From NCBI GenBank assembly GCA_021828475.1, contig JAJZIY010000003.1, positions 62,001 through 126,000 of the forward strand: a DNA stretch of 64,000 nt. The letters are read 5' to 3'. Under the pieces are notes generated by a model that made no database searches, was not told the origin of the DNA, and was given only the letters and a program-made list of their open reading frames with translations. The translations under genes and the position numbers were made by a program. The stretch is from Actinomycetes bacterium. GTDB lineage: Bacteria > Actinomycetota > Acidimicrobiia > Acidimicrobiales > Palsa-688. Shown in pieces: positions 26,596 to 34,167 of this stretch (position 1 is its first letter; every line of letters begins with the position of its first letter).

Positions 26596-27903
26596 ATGGC
26601 GACCTGGCATTGCCCAGTGTGTGGGCTCGATTTTGCGTTCCACTCGGAACTGGACTGGCATATCCGCGACAGCCACTGCCTCAAGCGCACGGCCGGGCTC
26701 GCAGGACAGTTGGAGCGAGAAGCCGTGCTCAGCTGGGGCTCCTTGCGGCGGCTCCAATCCGCGAGCGAGAACCCTTCGGTTTCGCTGTTCATGTGGACAG
26801 CACCCGGTGCCGTGATGGCGCCAACGGATGCCGCCAACCTCCGCCAGCTTGCAGACCGGGCAGCCAGGCAGCTGGCCTCCGAAGTGCAAGGCGCAGCGCT
26901 CGAGCACATGAAGGGGCGTTTGGACGAGGCCGTCCGGGCCGCCGGCAACAGCCCGACCGACCACGGCCTCGCAGTTTTCGTTAGCTCGAGCGAGACCGTG
27001 ATCGTCCCTCTCCCCTTCGCCCCTCAGGAGAAGGTGGCAGTGAAGCCGTCCTTCGCCACCCGCGACCTCCTCGAGGCGCTACAGGAGCACCCCATGTACA
27101 GGGCCCTGGTCCTCTGGGGCCCGGGGTTCAGGCTGCTGGAGGGCTGGGGGGACCGGCTCAGCGATGTCCGCAACTGGCAGGTGCCCAACCCGTCCCTCAC
27201 CGGTCCCCGCTACGCCAAGGGCACCAGGGAGGAGGCTGCCCGCTGGACGCCGCACCAGAGGCGCCAAGCCGCCTTGGAGGCAGCCGACCTGGCGATCGGT
27301 GAGCGGATCGCCATCGATGGGCGCCTACCACTGGTGGTGGTGGGCCGGACCAGCCTTCTCGTCCGGTTCCGCAACAGCTCGGCTCATGCTGCCTCCATCG
27401 TGGGCGAGGTCACCACATGGGGCTCGATGCGGACCCGGGCAGAGGTGGGCAAGCTGGCAGCCCCCCTGGTGGCCGCATGGCGCAACAGGCATGCCGCCGA
27501 CTACCTCGACGCCCTGGACCAGGCTGAGCGCCAGGGCCATGTCGTGTGGGGCCTCGAGAAGGTCTGGGACGCCGTCCAGCAGCAGCGCGTGCACTGGCTG
27601 TGGGTGGAGAGGGATTACTCGCTGCCCGGCAGAGTGGTGGACGGGGGAAGGCGCCTGCTCCTGGGCGAGCATGCGGAGCACGACCGCAGGCCGGGGCTGA
27701 CCGAGGACGTCGTCGACATGGTGATCGAGCGGGCCACGCTGGCCGGCGCCCACGTCGAGATCGTCGAGGACCTGAGAGGCCCGGGCCACCGAAAGGACCG
27801 CATCGCTGCCCAGATCGGCCCGGCCGCCGCTGGCAGCCAACCGGTAGAGGTCGGGACCGCACGACAGGTGCCCACGGGCCCGACCAGCAGGGCGGCAGCC
27901 TGA
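26596..27903 (+). CDS. C2H2 zinc finger fused to a baeRF-like domain
   Basis: 435 residues from ATG 26596 with AAAGGTGGGAG upstream. Residues 6-27 are a textbook C2H2 finger: Cys6, Cys9, His22, His27 with spacing 2-12-4. The rest resembles bacterial archaeo-eukaryotic release-factor-like (baeRF) proteins: SVSLFMWTAPGAV near 60-75, the RDLLEALQEHPMYRALVLW segment, LVVVGRTSLLVRF in the middle, WGLEKVWDAVQQQRVHWLWV, and a late GHRKDRIAA. baeRF proteins are thought to act on ribosomes, but their reaction is not established. The finger may bind rRNA or another nucleic acid. It is on the same strand as, and 135 bp after, the c-di-GMP gene. The baeRF assignment is by pattern and should be treated as probable. 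Confidence 0.7.
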   Translation: MATWHCPVCGLDFAFHSELDWHIRDSHCLKRTAGLAGQLEREAVLSWGSLRRLQSASENPSVSLFMWTAPGAVMAPTDAANLRQLADRAARQLASEVQGAALEHMKGRLDEAVRAAGNSPTDHGLAVFVSSSETVIVPLPFAPQEKVAVKPSFATRDLLEALQEHPMYRALVLWGPGFRLLEGWGDRLSDVRNWQVPNPSLTGPRYAKGTREEAARWTPHQRRQAALEAADLAIGERIAIDGRLPLVVVGRTSLLVRFRNSSAHAASIVGEVTTWGSMRTRAEVGKLAAPLVAAWRNRHAADYLDALDQAERQGHVVWGLEKVWDAVQQQRVHWLWVERDYSLPGRVVDGGRRLLLGEHAEHDRRPGLTEDVVDMVIERATLAGAHVEIVEDLRGPGHRKDRIAAQIGPAAAGSQPVEVGTARQVPTGPTSRAAA

Positions 27904-28050
27904 GCGCAGCAACCGGCGATCACGGGTCCGCTCGTCAGTCCAGGCAACCGTCGCGAAGACGGCACATGCCAGATGGGGCACCGCCATACCCACGTCAAGA
28001 CGGCCTACCGACACTGTGCCTACCGCTGCGCGTCGGCGCTGCATCCTAGA

Positions 28051-29091
28051 GTGACGACCTTGCCTGATGTCGTCCTCGCCGCGCCCGACAAGTTCCGGGG
28101 GAGCCTGAGCGCCGTCGACGTGGCGCGCGCCGTCAGCGTAGGAGCGGCCAGCGCCGGTTGGCAGACGATCGAGTTACCCCTTGCGGACGGCGGCGAGGGC
28201 ACGCTGGAGGCGCTCGGCGGGGCAAACCGTGAGAGCGTCGTGACCGGGCCGCTCGGCCGGCCCACGGGCGCCAGATGGCGCCTGGACGGCACCCATGCCG
28301 TGGTGGAGATGGCTCAGGCTTCGGGCTTGGCCTTGGTCGGGGGACAGCAGGGCAACGACCCGCTGGCGGCGACGACGTTCGGCACCGGTCAACTGCTCGC
28401 CGCTGCCATCGGAGCCGGGGCCCGGGACATCGTCGTCGCGGTTGGCGGCTCCGCCACGACCGACGGTGGGCTGGGGGCGATCGAAGCCCTCGACGGCATC
28501 AGGTTCTCGGACCGGGCCGTCCGCGTCCGTGTGGCATGCGACGTCCGCACCCGCTTCCTCGATGCGGCACCCGTTTTCGCTCCACAGAAGGGTGCGAGCG
28601 CTCAGCAGGTGGAGGTTCTCCGGGACAGGCTGGAGCGGCTCGCCGAGCGCTACCGGAAGTGGTTCGGGCTCGACGTGACACCGATCCCCGGCGGCGGGGC
28701 TGCCGGTGGCCTTGCAGGGGGGTTGGCCGCCCTGGGTGCCGAGCTCGTGCCCGGCTCAGAGCTCGTCGCCTCGGCCACGGGCCTGACCGAGGCCCTCGCA
28801 GGCGTCGACGCTGTCATTACGGGCGAAGGCAGGCTGGACGCGACTTCCTTCGAAGGCAAGGTCGTCGGCCATGTGAGCGCACTGGCCGCCCCGGCCGGGC
28901 TGCGCGTCGCAGCCGTGGTCGGCTCCTCCACAGTGCCCGTGACAGCCCGGGTCGATGTGCTCTCGCTCGTCGCCCTCTACGGCGAAGAGCGTTCCTTCGC
29001 CGACACAGCCGCCCTGGTAGCCGAGGTCACTGCGGGCTGGTTGAAGGAGCTTGGCAGTGCGCCATGCCGCTCCACGGCACGTGCCAGGTAA
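28051..29091 (+). CDS. glycerate kinase, GarK/GlxK family
   Basis: 346 residues from GTG 28051; codons upstream are unlike the family. It phosphorylates D-glycerate with ATP to 2-phosphoglycerate (GarK/GlxK type). Motifs: APDKFRGSLSA at the N-terminus, [46 protein letters not shown] and ITGEGRLDATSFEGK near the C-terminus. It enters lower glycolysis and is often tied to glyoxylate, glucarate or glycerate use. No such partner genes are in this window. Its last 115 bases overlap the antisense C-terminal tail of the LacI gene that follows. Confidence 0.93.
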   Translation: MTTLPDVVLAAPDKFRGSLSAVDVARAVSVGAASAGWQTIELPLADGGEGTLEALGGANRESVVTGPLGRPTGARWRLDGTHAVVEMAQASGLALVGGQQGNDPLAATTFGTGQLLAAAIGAGARDIVVAVGGSATTDGGLGAIEALDGIRFSDRAVRVRVACDVRTRFLDAAPVFAPQKGASAQQVEVLRDRLERLAERYRKWFGLDVTPIPGGGAAGGLAGGLAALGAELVPGSELVASATGLTEALAGVDAVITGEGRLDATSFEGKVVGHVSALAAPAGLRVAAVVGSSTVPVTARVDVLSLVALYGEERSFADTAALVAEVTAGWLKELGSAPCRSTARAR

Positions 29092-30278
29092 GGCTGCGAG
29101 CCTGACCCATCGGCAACAGGCCCTTCAGCGCCACCCTCGTCCACGGCCAGGCCCGCCCACGAAGCAGCGTCGCTCGGTTGCCGCCGGGGGGGCGCCGTGC
29201 TCTCGCGGACGACGAGGTCGGTGGCCAGCTCCACACGGCGCCCGAGCGACTCGTCCGAACCGGAGCTGCCGAGCAGTATGCGCACTGCCACCGCCGCCAT
29301 CTCGATGAGGGGCTGGCGCACGGTGGTGAGCGACGGGGTGCTCCACTCTGCGAGGGGAATGTCGTCGAAGCCCACCACGCTCAGGTCGTCGGGCACCCGC
29401 AACCCCGCGTCCCTCGCGGCACGCAAGACTCCGAGAGCCGACAGGTCGTTGCCGGCGAAGATGGCGGTCGGGGGGCGGCAGCGCCCGAACAGTACCTGTG
29501 CCTGCTCGTAGCCGGCCTTCATCCGGAAGTCGCCACTGAGGACGAGCTCGTCGTCGAAGGCCAAGCCCGCCGTCTCGAGAGCCGACCGGTACCCGTCCAA
29601 CCTGGCCCGGCTGCAGAGCAGCTCCGGCGGCCCCGTTATGACCCCGATCCTGCGGTGCCCCAGTTCGACCAGGTGCTTGGTTGCCGCCAGGCCGCCTGCC
29701 CAATTGGTCGCCCCCACCGAGCTCACTTCAGGCCCCGGTTCGGCGGTCGGGTCGATGACCACGAAGGGGAGCCCTCGGGCCGCCAACTCGCCACGCTGGC
29801 GCTCGGTGAGCTTCGACAGCAGCAGCATGATCCCCCGGGTCCCTCTGGAGGTTATGTGGTCGAACCAAATCCGGCGTTCGTCGCCCTCGGACAGGGCTGT
29901 GAACGCTACGGTGAGCCCCTCCGCCTGGGCCGCTGCGGCCGCCCCCCTCACCAGCTCGATTGCCCAAGGGCTGTCGAAGTCGTTGAAGACGACGTCGATC
30001 AGAGGCGGTGATTCCACGCTCCCCCTGCGTCTGTAGCCGGCACTCACCAATGCCTCCTGTACGAGCAGGCGCGTCCCGGCGGAGACGTCCGGCCTGCCGT
30101 TGAGCACCTTGGAGACCGTTGCGGGGGACAGGCCGCTGCGTTGAGCGATGTCGGCAATCGTCACCCGGCGCCCGGCGCCCCGACCCCGCGGCGGCTCGTG
30201 TTCCCCGGGCTGGTCGAGCCGCTCTCCCGGCGGACCACCTGGCACCGCCGCCCCCTGTCTCCTCCGGAGCATGGTCAC
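28977..30278 (-). CDS. LacI-family transcriptional repressor A
   Basis: About 433 residues from GTG 30278 (an ATG six bases later is possible). After a Pro/Arg-rich start, the LacI headpiece is VTIADIAQRSGLSPATVSKVLNG, followed by a periplasmic-binding-type sensor domain (IDVVFNDFDSPWAIELVRG, IDPTAEPGPEVSSVGATNW, GHRRIGVITGP, AIFAGNDLSALGVLRA, VVGFDDIPLAEWSTPSLTTVRQP). The last roughly 60 residues beyond VVREST are unusual and overlap the glycerate kinase gene on the other strand. It is divergent from sugar operon A and is its likely repressor. A palindromic operator overlaps its own promoter, suggesting autoregulation. Confidence 0.88.
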   Translation of the reverse strand: MTMLRRRQGAAVPGGPPGERLDQPGEHEPPRGRGAGRRVTIADIAQRSGLSPATVSKVLNGRPDVSAGTRLLVQEALVSAGYRRRGSVESPPLIDVVFNDFDSPWAIELVRGAAAAAQAEGLTVAFTALSEGDERRIWFDHITSRGTRGIMLLLSKLTERQRGELAARGLPFVVIDPTAEPGPEVSSVGATNWAGGLAATKHLVELGHRRIGVITGPPELLCSRARLDGYRSALETAGLAFDDELVLSGDFRMKAGYEQAQVLFGRCRPPTAIFAGNDLSALGVLRAARDAGLRVPDDLSVVGFDDIPLAEWSTPSLTTVRQPLIEMAAVAVRILLGSSGSDESLGRRVELATDLVVRESTAPPRRQPSDAASWAGLAVDEGGAEGPVADGSGSQPYLARAVERHGALPSSFNQPAVTSATRAAVSAKERSSP

Positions 30279-30287
30279 GGCCCAAAC

Positions 30288-30306
30288 TCTATACCGAAAG
30301 CTTTCG
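30288..30306 (-). promoter_or_regulatory. lacI-A promoter -10 and palindromic operator
   Basis: On the minus strand TATAGA (30293 to 30288) lies nine bases before the GTG start. The perfect 12-bp palindrome CGAAAGCTTTCG (30295-30306) adjoins it upstream. A LacI-type repressor bound there would block the promoter. Autoregulation is an inference. Confidence 0.55.
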
Positions 30307-30460
30307 CTCGGTCTCGCAACTTGTCGGATCGGAACCGGGGCCAGCGGGACCCGGACAAGCCATGGCACCACCCTCCCGGACAAAAGCTGCACCAGTCGAG
30401 CGGCCGTCCAGAACCGGCGCCGTCGCCGCAGTTGCGTGCTGAAACCTCGCACACCGGGCC

Positions 30461-30525
30461 TTGACTCGCGAGGGCAGCCGGGGTATCGTGACCATGAGTA
30501 AACGTTAACGGTATTGTTTCGAAAC
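30461..30525 (+). promoter_or_regulatory. promoter and operators of sugar operon A
   Basis: TTGACT (30461-30466), a 17-bp spacer and TATCGT (30484-30489) form a good vegetative promoter. Directly at the expected start lie GTAAACGTTAAC (30498-30509, core AACGTT) and the perfect palindrome GTTTCGAAAC (30516-30525). Both have a CG centre typical of LacI-family operators. The leader to the first gene is about 170 nt. Confidence 0.7.
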
Positions 30526-30666
30526 TTTTCGACGTTCCTGACTGAGCTGGGCTGCCGAGGCGAGGCATTGCAGTGGGGGGAGACCACACCTGACCGACCC
30601 CGCCCGCCGGCACCCCGATGTGCTACACCCCCGCTGACGCGGGGCCCTGAACAGGAGGGGAAGTAG

Positions 30667-32034
30667 GTGACCCAACCGTCCCGTAAACGGCCGCGCCTGT
30701 CGCAGCGCGCGACCACGCTCCTGGCAGCCGCAGTGACCACGAGCACTGCTGCGACTGTCATCGTCGCACTCCCGGCAGCCTCCTCGGCTGCGCCGGCGGC
30801 TGCACCCACCGCCACGATCACCGTGGAGGTCCAAAGCCAGGGTGCAACTCTCAACAACTACTACATCGCCGAGGCCAAGGCGTTCGACAAGGCCAACCCC
30901 GGCGACACGGTCAACATGAACGTCGTGCCCGACAACAACGTCTACAAGCAGAAGCTCCTGCTGGCACTGCAGAGCTCCAGCCCGCCGGCGCTGTTCCAAA
31001 CGTGGGGCGGCGGCATATTCCAGCAGTACATCGGGGCCAAGGTTGTCCAGCCGATCGGAGACCCGGGCCAGTCCGATGCCGGGAAACCGGCGTGGAAGGC
31101 AGACTTCCTCACCTCGACGCTCGGCAGCTGCACCTACGGTGGCGTCCTGTACTGCATGCCTTTCACAGGTACGCAACCGGTCTTCTTCTTCTACAACAAG
31201 GCTGTGCTGCGCCAGAACCATCTGAGTTTTCCGACCACCACGACGCAGCTGCTCGCAGATGTCACGGCACTCGCCAAGAAGAACATCACCGCCATCGCCC
31301 TGGGCAACAACGGCGAGTGGGAAGGTCTCATGTACCTGGAGTACTTCACAGACCGCGAGGGTGGCCCACAGGTCTTCCTCAACATCCAGGACGGCAAGAA
31401 GGGTGCCTGGTCCAACCCCGCTGTGATCAAGGCCCTGACCGACATCCAGACCCTCGTGAAGGACAATGCCTTCCAGAAGGGGTACGACGCCATCGACTGG
31501 GGCACCGGGTTCACGGACGCCCTGGTGTACCGCGGCGTCGCTGCGATGCAGCTGATGGGTGACTGGGACATCACCTTCCTGACCTCGCTTGCCCCGACAT
31601 GGGTCAACAGCGGCAACCTGGGCATCGGTGCCTTCCCGGCCGTGCCGGGCGGCAAGGGCAACCCGGCCGACCTCGAGGGCAACACGACCACCTACGTCGG
31701 CCTGGCCGCCCACCTGAGCGCGGCCCAGACATACGTGGCCGAGGCCTTCGCCAAGTTCTGCTGGGACTCCCCCGCGTACGCCAAGGAGCTCATAGCGCAA
31801 GGGGCCGTGCCGGCGCTCAAGGTCGCGCCGAGCGCCTTCAACGCCGTGCCGCACCTCAAGCCCTACCTGCTCCAGGTCTACAGGGACGTGCTCAAGGCGC
31901 CGTACTTCCAGTACTCCTGGGACCAGGCCCTCGGGTCGACCAAGGCGCAGCCGATGCTCGACAACCTCTCCAAGGTGTTCGATCTCCTCGAGACCCCGAG
32001 GCAGTTTGCCCAGACCATGAACAAGCTCCAGTAG
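30667..32034 (+). CDS. sugar ABC transporter substrate-binding protein (operon A)
   Basis: 455 residues from GTG 30667 with AGGAGGGG upstream. A signal peptide spans about residues 1-42 and ends in Ala-rich sequence, with no lipobox cysteine. The mature protein has the family 1 extracellular sugar-binding fold: an EAKAFDKANPGDTVNMNVV start, LLLALQSSSPPALFQTWGGG, a MPFTGTQPVFFFYNKAVL hinge strand, AAMQLMGDWDITFL, and a helical C-terminal lobe (AFAKFCWDSPAYAKELI). It is the first gene of an operon with two permeases and GH3/GH95 glycosidases, so an oligosaccharide containing beta-linked or fucosyl sugars is a plausible ligand. No ATPase gene is present; a shared MsiK-type ATPase elsewhere is likely. 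Confidence 0.9.
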   Translation: MTQPSRKRPRLSQRATTLLAAAVTTSTAATVIVALPAASSAAPAAAPTATITVEVQSQGATLNNYYIAEAKAFDKANPGDTVNMNVVPDNNVYKQKLLLALQSSSPPALFQTWGGGIFQQYIGAKVVQPIGDPGQSDAGKPAWKADFLTSTLGSCTYGGVLYCMPFTGTQPVFFFYNKAVLRQNHLSFPTTTTQLLADVTALAKKNITAIALGNNGEWEGLMYLEYFTDREGGPQVFLNIQDGKKGAWSNPAVIKALTDIQTLVKDNAFQKGYDAIDWGTGFTDALVYRGVAAMQLMGDWDITFLTSLAPTWVNSGNLGIGAFPAVPGGKGNPADLEGNTTTYVGLAAHLSAAQTYVAEAFAKFCWDSPAYAKELIAQGAVPALKVAPSAFNAVPHLKPYLLQVYRDVLKAPYFQYSWDQALGSTKAQPMLDNLSKVFDLLETPRQFAQTMNKLQ

Positions 32035-32187
32035 CCGGCCGGCCTCAGGCACTGCCACCACTGCCACCGCTGGCGACGTCCGCCAACGGACGCTCCCGTG
32101 AGCAGGGCCGGCGAAGGGATCTCCCCCGGCAGATGCAATGGGAACCCCTTGCGACAGCAAACAGATCGGACGGCCCGGCCCCGAGGT

Positions 32188-32203
32188 CCCCCGGCTTCGG
32201 GGG
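32188..32203 (+). other. intercistronic hairpin
   Basis: CCCCCG (32188-32193) pairs with CGGGGG (32198-32203) over a 4-nt loop, in the 198-bp gap between the binding-protein and permease genes. Such hairpins often stabilise the upstream message so that the binding protein is made in excess. Confidence 0.45.
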
Positions 32204-32232
32204 CCGGGCCCTCCTACCTACGAGGTGAACTC

Positions 32233-33192
32233 ATGGCCACCGCAACCGAGGTCCTGGGCACGTACGAGCCCGGGCGCCCGCGCCGGGACGCCCGTACGGC
32301 CAAACGGCGTGTGCTGCTTGCCGACCTGGTCGGCATATCGCCGGCTCTGGCGCTCTACGCCGTGTTCATCGTGGTCCCCACTGTGTTCGCCCTGTTCCTG
32401 TCTTTCACCGACTGGAACCTCATCGGGCGCATCCGGTGGGTGGGCCTCGCCAACTGGGACCGCTTCCTGACCGACCCGGTGGCCCATCATTCCCTGCTCG
32501 TGACCTTCGAACTGGCCGGTCTCAGCTGGCTGGCGCAGACGCCCTTGGCGATGGCCCTGGGCATATTCGTAGCCGGGACCCAGCGCTACCGCGCCATCTA
32601 CGCTGCGATCTACCTGGTGCCGCTGCTCCTGTCCACGGCCGGCCTCTCCCTCATGTGGCAGAGCTTCCTCTTCCCCCAGTTCGGTGGCCTGGCCTGGCTG
32701 GGGACGCACCTGCACCTCGAGTTCCTCAACCAGAACTGGCTGGGTAGCCCCAACCTCGCCCTGTTCACCGTCGTTGTGATCATCGCCTGGCAGTTCGTGC
32801 CCTTCCACACGCTGATATTCCAGGCCGGACGGCGCTCCATCCCCGGGGAGCTCTACGACGCGGCCACCGTCGACGGGGTGAACACGTGGCAGTCGTTCTG
32901 GCACGTGACCCTGCCTCAGCTGCGCTACAGCATCGTCACATCCTCCACGCTCGTGCTCGTCGGGTCGCTCACCTACTTCGACGTCATCTACATACTCACA
33001 CTCGGTGGGCCCGGGGACACCACGAGAGTCCTGGCCATGGACATGTACAACGTCGGCTTCACCGAGACCCAGTTCGGTTACGCGAGCGTACTGGCCAGCG
33101 TGCTCGGCGCCCTCGGCATCCTGCTCTCCATAGGGCTCGTCAGGTTCACCGGGTTCGGGACGATGGAAGGAGGCAGGGAAGGCATATGGTAG
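32233..33192 (+). CDS. sugar ABC transporter permease, MalF-type (operon A)
   Basis: 319 residues from ATG 32233 with CGAGGTGA upstream. It has six predicted membrane helices. The family EAA loop, which docks the ATPase, reads ELYDAATVDGVNTWQSFWHV followed by TLPQLRYS. The helix before it (FVPFHTLIFQAG) and the final LGGPGDTTRVLAMDMYN region are typical of MalF/UgpA-type carbohydrate permeases. It forms a heterodimer with the next gene product in the cytoplasmic membrane. The next ORF begins inside its last codons, indicating translational coupling. Confidence 0.93.
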   Translation: MATATEVLGTYEPGRPRRDARTAKRRVLLADLVGISPALALYAVFIVVPTVFALFLSFTDWNLIGRIRWVGLANWDRFLTDPVAHHSLLVTFELAGLSWLAQTPLAMALGIFVAGTQRYRAIYAAIYLVPLLLSTAGLSLMWQSFLFPQFGGLAWLGTHLHLEFLNQNWLGSPNLALFTVVVIIAWQFVPFHTLIFQAGRRSIPGELYDAATVDGVNTWQSFWHVTLPQLRYSIVTSSTLVLVGSLTYFDVIYILTLGGPGDTTRVLAMDMYNVGFTETQFGYASVLASVLGALGILLSIGLVRFTGFGTMEGGREGIW

Positions 33193-34121
33193 CGACGACA
33201 ACAGGGCGGGCGGTCGGTCCCGTCGCGACACCGGTGCGAGCGGCGCGGACGAGGAGGCGGGCGCAGGCACCTGCGCTGAGCGGCATCAGGGGCCGCTCGG
33301 CGACGTCGCGTTTCGCAAGCTTCCTGCTCGCCACGGCGTGGCTCGTCGTAGTCCTCGCCCCCGTCTACTACATGGTGCTCACGAGCCTGCGCAGCCCGGC
33401 CCAGTACCTCACCGCCAACCCCTGGGTGCCCACAGGGGGCCTGACATGGTCCTCGTACACCTCGATGTTCCACGGGTCGGGGATCGGCACATCGCTGCGC
33501 AACAGCGCCGAGCTCGCCGCCGGCACCATAGCCCTGGTCACGGTGCTCTCGCTCGGGGCCGCCTACCGTATCGTCCGGCGCGGGTCCCGCTTCGGCGCGG
33601 TGTCCTTCCGGCTCATCCTGTTCGGGATCGCGGTCCCGATCCAGGCGATCGTCATACCGCTGTACTTCGTGACCAGTGAGCTCCACATATACGACAGGCT
33701 CTACGGCCTCGTCTTCGTCACCGGCGCGTCTCTGGTACCGGTGGCAGTGCTCCTCATGGTCAACTACGTGCGGCTCATCCCGAGGGAGCTCTACGACGCC
33801 ATGGCGGTCGACGGAGCAGGGCAGTGGGCCACGTTCCGCAGGCTCGTGGTGCCGATGGCGCGGCCTGTCCTCGCTGTGGTCACGATCTACTCGGGGCTGG
33901 GAGCATGGAACAACTTCCTCCTACCGTTGATCCTCACGCAGTCCAACAACGACATCGTCCTGCCCCTCGGCCTGTACCGCTTCGGCACCAACTCGCAGTA
34001 CGGCATAAACGTCCCGGTCGTGATGGCGTTCGTGTTCTTCACGATGGCGCCCGTACTGCTGCTCTACATCGGGCTTCGCAGGCAGTTCGTCAAGGGGATC
34101 GGCGGGTTCGCACTGCGATGA
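33186..34121 (+). CDS. sugar ABC transporter permease, MalG-type (operon A)
   Basis: 311 residues from ATG 33186, overlapping the previous stop by 7 bp. An Arg-rich N-terminus precedes six membrane helices. The EAA loop is ELYDAMAVDGAGQWATFRRL with VVPMARP after it, and the C-terminus FVKGIGGFALR is typical of MalG/UgpE-type partners. With the preceding MalF-type protein it forms the translocation channel for the substrate delivered by the binding protein at 30667. The GH3 gene follows after 46 bp. Confidence 0.93.
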   Translation: MVATTTGRAVGPVATPVRAARTRRRAQAPALSGIRGRSATSRFASFLLATAWLVVVLAPVYYMVLTSLRSPAQYLTANPWVPTGGLTWSSYTSMFHGSGIGTSLRNSAELAAGTIALVTVLSLGAAYRIVRRGSRFGAVSFRLILFGIAVPIQAIVIPLYFVTSELHIYDRLYGLVFVTGASLVPVAVLLMVNYVRLIPRELYDAMAVDGAGQWATFRRLVVPMARPVLAVVTIYSGLGAWNNFLLPLILTQSNNDIVLPLGLYRFGTNSQYGINVPVVMAFVFFTMAPVLLLYIGLRRQFVKGIGGFALR

Positions 34122-34167
34122 GCACAGCGGCACAAATCTCACCAGGCAGATCGACAGAGGTGGACCG

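Noticed and set aside
28279-30857. Extension of LacI-A upstream of 30278
   Set aside because: The extra residues lack any headpiece similarity and would run through the promoter and operators of operon A.
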